From Pseudomonadota bacterium (GTDB taxonomy: Bacteria > Pseudomonadota > Gammaproteobacteria > Burkholderiales > Burkholderiaceae_C): a DNA stretch of 64,000 nucleotides. The DNA is taken from positions 1-64,000 of the forward strand of contig JAFEEF010000006.1 of the NCBI GenBank assembly GCA_018241265.1, read 5' to 3'. A model generated the notes under the pieces. It was given only the letters and a program-made list of their open reading frames with translations. It was not told the origin of the DNA and did not search any database. Below are positions 59,114 through 64,000 of this stretch, in pieces; position 1 is the stretch's first letter; each line of letters begins with the position of its first letter. Both the position numbers and the translations under genes were made by a program.

Positions 59114-59611
59114 ATGCATCTCGAAGGTTCCTGTCATTGCGGCGCGGTGCGCTTCGACGTCGAGGCGATGAGCCCGGTGCCGTTCATGCACTGCCATTGC
59201 TCGATCTGCCGCAAGACCGCCGGCAGCGGCGGCTATGCGATCAACCTCGGCGCCGACATGAGGACGCTGAAGGTGCGCGGCAGGAAGCACCTCGGCGTCT
59301 ACCACGCGGTACTGCGCGAAGAAGGCCAGCGCAGCCGGCGCTCGCCGGCCGGCCGGCACTTCTGCCTGAAGTGCGGCAGCGCGCTGTGGCTGTGGGATCC
59401 GCGCTGGCCGGACCTCGTGCATCCGCAAGCGTCGGCGATCGACACGCCGCTGCCGAAGCCGCCCGAGGTCGTCGAAGCGGCGCTGCAATGGGTGCCGGAC
59501 TGGGTCGACGTGCCGAAGGGCAAAGGGCACCGGCACAGCGATACCTGGCCGTCGGAGTCGCTGGAGGAGTGGCACCAGCGGCATGGCTTGTGGAGCGGCC
59601 CCGCCCGGTAG
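59114..59611 (+). CDS. GFA-family zinc protein
   Basis: A 165-residue member of the glutathione-dependent formaldehyde-activating enzyme (GFA/CENP-V) family. The zinc ligands are visible as Cys7 and Cys9 in GSCHCGAVRF, Cys27, Cys29 and Cys32 in MHCHCSICRK, and Cys84 and Cys87 in HFCLKCGSALW. Only a few members are proven to add formaldehyde to glutathione; most are uncharacterised, so the function is tentative. ATG at 59114, 35 bp from the divergent proC start. Its end meets putA tail to tail, 12 bp apart. Confidence 0.9.
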   Translation: MHLEGSCHCGAVRFDVEAMSPVPFMHCHCSICRKTAGSGGYAINLGADMRTLKVRGRKHLGVYHAVLREEGQRSRRSPAGRHFCLKCGSALWLWDPRWPDLVHPQASAIDTPLPKPPEVVEAALQWVPDWVDVPKGKGHRHSDTWPSESLEEWHQRHGLWSGPAR

Positions 59612-59623
59612 CTGCGCTCGCGC

Positions 59624-62596
59624 TTACGCGACCCCCGCCAGCAACGCCGCGTTGCCGCCTGCGGCCGCGGTGTTGATCGTCACCGTCTGCTCGGCGCAGA
59701 AGCGATAGAGGTAGTGCGGCCCGCCGGCCTTCGGACCCGTGCCCGACAGACCCTCGCCGCCGAACGGCTGCACGCCGACCACGGCGCCGATCATGTTGCG
59801 GTTGACGTAGACGTTGCCGATGCGCGCCGCATGCGCGAGGCGCAGGGCGCGGCTGTCGATGCGCGTCTGGATGCCGAGCGTGAGGCCGTAGCCCAGCGCG
59901 TTGACCTCGTCGATCACGCCACCCACGTCGCCGCGCCAGCGGACGACGTGCAGCACCGGGCCGAAGATCTCCTGGCGCACGTCGGCGATGCGCTCGACCT
60001 CGAACGCGATCGGCGCGAGCAGGCGCGGCGCCTGGTCGTTCAGCGGCGCAGCGCCTATCGTCTTGGCCTCGCGGCGCAACCGTTCGACCTGGCCGGCGAT
60101 CGCGCCATAGGCCTCGTCATCGATCAGCGGGCCGACATCGGTCTCCAGCAGCGCCGGATTGCCGACCGACAGTTCGAGCAGCGCACCGTGCACCATGTGG
60201 ATCACCGCATCGGCGACGCCTTCGTGCACGCACAGCAGCCGCAGCGCGGAGCAACGCTGGCCGGCCGAGCGGAACGCGCTCTGCACCACCGCATCGATCA
60301 CCTGTTCGGGCAGCGCGGTGCTGTCGACGATCATCGCGTTGATGCCGCCGGTCTCCGCGACGAGCGGCACGATCGGCCCGTCCTTGGCCGCGAGCGCGCG
60401 GTTGATCAAGCGCGCCACCGCGGTCGAGCCGGTGAAGCAGACGCCCGCGGTGCGCGCATCGGCGACGAGCGCGGCGCCTGTCGTCTCGCCCGGCCCATGC
60501 AGCAGTGCCAGTGCATCGCGCGGCACGCCGGCTGCATGCAGCAAGGCGACGAAGGCCTGGGCGACCGCCGGCGTCTGCTCGGCCGGCTTGGCCGCGACGG
60601 TGTTGCCGGCGACGAGCGCCGCGACCACCTGGCCGGCGAAGATCGCGAGCGGGAAGTTCCAAGGGCTGATGCAGACGAACACGCCGCGACCATGCAGCTG
60701 CAGCTCGTTGCTCTCGCCGGTCGGTCCCGGGAGCGGTTGCGCGATCAGGCGCAGCTCGGCCTGGTCGGCGTAGTAGCGGCAGAAGTCGACGGCCTCGCGG
60801 ACCTCGGCGACGCAATCGCCGAGCGTCTTGCCGGCCTCCTTGACGAGCAGGCCGCAGAACTCCGGCAAGCGCGCGTCGAGCGCGTCGCCCGCACGGCGCA
60901 GCACCGCGGCGCGCTGTGCCAGCGGCGTGTTGTTCCAGGCCGGGAAAGCCGCCTGCAGCCGCTCCATCGCGGCAGCGACATCGGCCGACGTGGCTTCGGC
61001 CACCGGCGAGACGACGGCCTCGGCGACCGCGGCATCGAGCGGCGCGCGATCGGCCAGGCAGGCGAGGTCGGCGCCGGTCGAATTGACGCGGCCGCCGATG
61101 CCGTAGAGCTGCTTCGGCGGCGCGATGCCGGGCGCCGGGGCCGGCACGAGCGGCGATGCGAGCAGCGCGTCGATCGACAGGCCGTCGTCGGCGAGCTGGT
61201 GCACGAACGACGAATTGGCGCCGTTCTCGAGCAGCCGCCGCACGAGGTAGGCGAGCAGGTCGCGGTGCTCGCCGACGGGCGCATAGACGCGCACCGGCAG
61301 CGTGCCGTGGCGCATCACCTCGCGGTAGATGCCTTCGCCCATGCCGTGCAGCCGCTGCATCTCGAACCCGGCGTTGCCGGCCATCTGGCGGATCGCCGCG
61401 ATCGTGCCGGCGTTGTGCGTCGCGAACTGCGGATAGATCACGTCGGCATGGCCGATCAGCGCGCGCGCACAGGCGAGGTACGAGATGTCGGTGTGGTGCT
61501 TGTGCGTGAAGACCGGATAGCCGGAGAGACCCATCTCCTGCGCGCGCTTGATCTCGCCGTCCCAATAGGCGCCCTTGACGAGCCGCACCATGAAGCGCAG
61601 GCCATGCCGGCGCGCGATGGCCGCGACCTCGTCGATCACTTCGCGCGCCCGCGTCTGGTAGGCCTGCACCGCCAGGCCGAAGCCGCGCCAGGTCGGGAAC
61701 TCCTGCGCGATGCGCGCCGCCAGCGCCTCCAGCACGTCGAGCGACAGCTCGAGGCGATCGCTCTCCTCGGCATCGATCGTCAGGTTGAGGTCGGCGCGCG
61801 CCGCCGCCTCGATCAGTTGCCAGACGCGCGGCACGAGCTCGTGGAACACGCGCGCACGCTGCGCCTCTTCGTAGCGCGAGAACAGCGCGCTCAGCTTGAT
61901 CGAGATGCCGTCGGCCGCTTCCGGCCCTTCGGCCGCGCCGCGCGCGCCGGCGATCGCCTCGATGGCCTGCTGGTAGGCGATCAGGTAACGGCGCGCATCG
62001 GCTTCGGTGCGCGCGCCTTCGCCGAGCATGTCGTAGCTGAAGCGCAGGCGCGGCAGGCTCTTGCGTGCCGACGCGGCTTCGCCCATGGCCTCGCGGATGT
62101 TGCGGCCGAGCACGAACTGGCGGCCGAGCAACTGGATCGCGCGCACCGTGGCCGCGACCACGGTCTGCGCGCCGAGCCGCTTCCACAGGCCGCCGTCGCC
62201 GTCGGCCTCGGGCAGGAACTTCTTCGACAGCGAGATCGCGCTGGCCGACAGGCTGGCGAGCATCTTGTGAGGCCCGCCCGAGGTTGCATCGAAGTCCGCC
62301 TTGCCGAGCTGATCGGCGGTCAGCGCGATCGCGGTCTCGGCATCGGGCACGCGCAGCAGCGCTTCGGCGAGGCGCATCAGCGCGAGCCCTTCGGCGCTCG
62401 AGATCGGGTATTCGCGCAGCAGCGATTCCATGGCCCAGAACGGCGCCGGATGGTCGCGCACCGACTGCACCCAGGGCCGTGCGCGCTCGACCGCTGCAGG
62501 CCAGTTCACGGCCTCGGGCAGGCCCGCAAGCAGGGCCGTGAGCACCTGCGCTTCTTCGCGATACGGATAGGGCAGGCGGGCGGCGTCGGCGGGCAT
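59624..62596 (-). CDS. putA: Bifunctional proline dehydrogenase/P5C dehydrogenase PutA
   Basis: A 990-residue bifunctional enzyme that oxidises proline to glutamate. The N-terminal half holds the FAD-dependent proline dehydrogenase barrel (EADARRYLIAYQQAIEAI, GLRFMVRLVKGAYWDGEI). The second half is an aldehyde dehydrogenase: VCISPWNFPLAIFAGQVVAA, catalytic Glu in LVAETGGINAM and catalytic Cys in SAGQRCSALRLLC. The ribbon-helix-helix DNA-binding domain of enterobacterial PutA is absent, so it is a type A enzyme without repressor function. ATG at 62596 (MPADAARLPYPYRE); the frame extends upstream without similarity. No regulatory gene is adjacent. Confidence 0.96.
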   Translation of the reverse strand: MPADAARLPYPYREEAQVLTALLAGLPEAVNWPAAVERARPWVQSVRDHPAPFWAMESLLREYPISSAEGLALMRLAEALLRVPDAETAIALTADQLGKADFDATSGGPHKMLASLSASAISLSKKFLPEADGDGGLWKRLGAQTVVAATVRAIQLLGRQFVLGRNIREAMGEAASARKSLPRLRFSYDMLGEGARTEADARRYLIAYQQAIEAIAGARGAAEGPEAADGISIKLSALFSRYEEAQRARVFHELVPRVWQLIEAAARADLNLTIDAEESDRLELSLDVLEALAARIAQEFPTWRGFGLAVQAYQTRAREVIDEVAAIARRHGLRFMVRLVKGAYWDGEIKRAQEMGLSGYPVFTHKHHTDISYLACARALIGHADVIYPQFATHNAGTIAAIRQMAGNAGFEMQRLHGMGEGIYREVMRHGTLPVRVYAPVGEHRDLLAYLVRRLLENGANSSFVHQLADDGLSIDALLASPLVPAPAPGIAPPKQLYGIGGRVNSTGADLACLADRAPLDAAVAEAVVSPVAEATSADVAAAMERLQAAFPAWNNTPLAQRAAVLRRAGDALDARLPEFCGLLVKEAGKTLGDCVAEVREAVDFCRYYADQAELRLIAQPLPGPTGESNELQLHGRGVFVCISPWNFPLAIFAGQVVAALVAGNTVAAKPAEQTPAVAQAFVALLHAAGVPRDALALLHGPGETTGAALVADARTAGVCFTGSTAVARLINRALAAKDGPIVPLVAETGGINAMIVDSTALPEQVIDAVVQSAFRSAGQRCSALRLLCVHEGVADAVIHMVHGALLELSVGNPALLETDVGPLIDDEAYGAIAGQVERLRREAKTIGAAPLNDQAPRLLAPIAFEVERIADVRQEIFGPVLHVVRWRGDVGGVIDEVNALGYGLTLGIQTRIDSRALRLAHAARIGNVYVNRNMIGAVVGVQPFGGEGLSGTGPKAGGPHYLYRFCAEQTVTINTAAAGGNAALLAGVA

Positions 62597-62786
62597 GGGC
62601 GGGGTCCTTGATGAGGAAACGGGTGTGAGCGGCGCGGTAGCGCCCGGCGGGATTTTGCGCGCCGCCGGCGTGCCTGGATGACGCGATGGACGGCTGACGG
62701 CGTCGTCCAGCATATTGGACAATGCTTCCGACATGCCGACGAAGGCGTCCTCCGGGCCCGTCGCGCCGCCCATGCCGCCCGCCACG

Positions 62787-63248
62787 ATGAAGATCGAACG
62801 CGACGACCTGACCCATCCCGCGATCCATGCGCTGCTCGAGGAGCACCTGCGCAGCATGCATGCGCTCGGCCCGCCCGAGAGCGTGCACGCGCTCGACCTC
62901 GAGCGGCTGCGCGCACCGGAGATCACGTTCTGGTCGGCCTGGGACGGCGAGCGGCTGCTCGGCTGCGGCGCATTGATGGAGCTCGACCCGCGACACGGCG
63001 AGATCAAGTCGATGCGCACGCCCGAAGCGCGCCGCCGCACCGGCGCCGGCCGCGCGCTGCTGATGCACATCATCGCGGAGGCACGCTCGCGCGGCTACGC
63101 ACGGCTGAGCCTCGAGACCGGAACGGCGCCGGCCTTCGAGCCGGCGCACCGCCTCTACGAAAGCGCCGGCTTCACGCGCAGCGGCCCGTTCGGCAACTAC
63201 GTAGAGGATCCGTACAGCGCCTTCATGACGCTGGCACTCAGAGGCTGA
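62787..63248 (+). CDS. GNAT-family N-acetyltransferase
   Basis: A 153-residue acetyltransferase. The acetyl-CoA-binding loop (R/Q-x-x-G-x-G/A) is in ARRRTGAGRALLMHIIAEA, followed by LSLETGTAPAFEPAHRLYES, which continues into AGFTRSGPFGNY. This C-terminal pattern is common in small GNATs often annotated as putative antibiotic or amino-acid acetyltransferases; the substrate is unknown. ATG at 62787 (MKIERDDLTHPAIHALLEEH) is chosen to match the family; ATG at 62733 would add 18 residues. It is divergent from putA and overlaps yggS tail to tail by 11 bp. Confidence 0.85.
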   Translation: MKIERDDLTHPAIHALLEEHLRSMHALGPPESVHALDLERLRAPEITFWSAWDGERLLGCGALMELDPRHGEIKSMRTPEARRRTGAGRALLMHIIAEARSRGYARLSLETGTAPAFEPAHRLYESAGFTRSGPFGNYVEDPYSAFMTLALRG

Positions 63249-63951
63249 CCGGCGCAGACGCCGCCGGCCGGCCGCCGAAGATCGCGGTACCGACGCGCAC
63301 GATCGTCGCGCCTTCGGCGATCGCGGCTTCGAGGTCGGCGCTCATGCCCATCGACAACGTGTCGAGCGCGAGTCCCGCAGCCTGCAGTGACTCCTGCAGC
63401 TCGCGCAGCGCGCGGTGCGGCGCGCGCTGCGCGACCAAGTCGCCCGCCGGCTCGGGAATCGCCATCAGACCGCGCAACCGCAACCGCGGCAACGCTGCGA
63501 CGGCCTGCGCCACCTCGGCGACCTCCGCCGCCGCGAGCCCGCTCTTGCTCGCCTCGCCGCTGATGTTGACCTGCAGGCAGACCTGCAACGGCGGCAGCCA
63601 GGCCGGCCGCTGCTCGGACAGGCGCTGCGCGATCTTCAGCCGGTCGACGCTGTGCACCCAGTCGAACTGCTCGGCGACGATGCGCGTCTTGTTCGATTGC
63701 AGCCGACCGATCAGATGCCATTCGAGCCGTTCGCGCAGGTCGGCCAGCTCGCCGATCTTGTCGACGCCTTCCTGCACGTAGTTCTCGCCGAAGCGGGTCT
63801 CGCCGGCCGCGTGAGCGTCGCGTACGGACGACGCCGGAAAGGTCTTGCTCACCGTCAACAGCGTGACGCTTTGCACGGGCCGCCCGGCGTCCCGGCAGGC
63901 CGCGGCGATGCGCCGGCGCACTTCTTGTAGGTTGTCTGCGATCATCGCCAT
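63238..63951 (-). CDS. yggS: PLP homeostasis protein YggS (PLPBP/PROSC)
   Basis: A 237-residue PLP-binding protein with the alanine-racemase TIM-barrel fold but no known catalysis; it controls free PLP and amino-acid balance. Lys36 in LLTVSKTFPASSVRDAHAAG binds PLP, followed by TRFGENYVQEGVDKI, WHLIGRLQSNK and LSMGMSADLEAAIAEGATI, all conserved. ATG at 63951 gives MAMIADNLQEVRRR; the ATG two codons later is equally likely. Upstream, at the window edge, an ATG at 63990 on the plus strand could begin a divergent gene, but too little of it is visible to say. Confidence 0.96.
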   Translation of the reverse strand: MAMIADNLQEVRRRIAAACRDAGRPVQSVTLLTVSKTFPASSVRDAHAAGETRFGENYVQEGVDKIGELADLRERLEWHLIGRLQSNKTRIVAEQFDWVHSVDRLKIAQRLSEQRPAWLPPLQVCLQVNISGEASKSGLAAAEVAEVAQAVAALPRLRLRGLMAIPEPAGDLVAQRAPHRALRELQESLQAAGLALDTLSMGMSADLEAAIAEGATIVRVGTAIFGGRPAASAPVSL

Positions 63952-64000
63952 AATGTTTCGCGAGTATCTCTCGCGCCCCGGTCCGCGTGATGGAGTTCAC

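Noticed and set aside
59714..62611. A 965-codon open frame on the plus strand opposite putA
   Set aside because: It is the complement of a clear putA gene, consists mainly of Arg, Ala, Asp and His repeats, and reflects third-position GC bias. No family motif is present.
63990..64000. Start of a divergent gene (possibly pilT, which often neighbours yggS) at the right edge
   Set aside because: Only an ATG and two further codons are visible, too little for identification.

Overview
The window is high-GC (roughly two-thirds G+C), densely packed bacterial chromosome. Gene content and order point to a betaproteobacterium of the Burkholderiales: recG is followed by oxyR, queA and tgt lie near each other, a Doc-type module is present, PEP carboxykinase is GTP-dependent, histidine is degraded by the HutF/HutG route, and PutA lacks a DNA-binding domain. 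I cannot name the species. No rRNA, tRNA, CRISPR array or complete insertion sequence was seen.

Layout. 1-4.1 kb: a minus-strand array alr, arfB, a small unknown gene, radA, a small membrane protein and the 5' part of ilvE. 4.2-11.3 kb: lplT, an EamA permease, a two-receiver regulator, glutathione peroxidase, an aromatic aminotransferase, a YegD-type Hsp70 and two tiny genes. 11.5-13 kb: a metallophosphoesterase and a YecA/SEC-C protein. 13-24.5 kb: a complete histidine-utilisation region (hutC, hutH, an ABC uptake system, hutG, hutI, hutF, hutD, hutU) with dsbA inside it. Three related 20-bp palindromes in its control regions are very probably HutC operators. 24.6-36.2 kb: a LysR regulator, two small paralogous proteins, pckG, kbp, rlmJ, a CoA-transferase, an XRE-type regulator, an amidohydrolase, an LplT-acyltransferase fusion and a CPBP protease. 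36.2-42.9 kb: tgt and queA separated by an AbrB/Doc toxin-antitoxin pair on the opposite strand, then recG, oxyR and a DJ-1-like protein.

43-53.7 kb is the accessory-looking part. It holds a GGDEF/EAL protein, a two-gene operon coding a patatin phospholipase and a large protein with a nucleoside-deoxyribosyltransferase-like domain plus a TPR/TRAFs-binding scaffold, a Fpg/Nei glycosylase, a hipBA pair, and a divergent HipA with an extra N-terminal domain preceded by two matching operator-like repeats. The patatin/TPR operon is my best candidate for a poorly described system, probably immunity or regulated cell death in which a nucleotide signal activates a phospholipase. 53.8-64 kb returns to housekeeping: prfC, ubiA, a glutamate dehydrogenase, proC, a GFA protein, putA, a GNAT acetyltransferase and yggS.

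Functional links. The Hut enzymes convert histidine to glutamate, PutA converts proline to glutamate, ProC runs the reverse direction, glutamate dehydrogenase feeds 2-oxoglutarate to the TCA cycle, and PckG opens gluconeogenesis from oxaloacetate. Together this suggests an organism that grows well on amino acids. OxyR, glutathione peroxidase, DsbA and the Fpg-type glycosylase cover oxidative stress. At least three toxin-antitoxin-type modules, plus one antitoxin fragment at 56.7 kb, lie in junctions between conserved genes.
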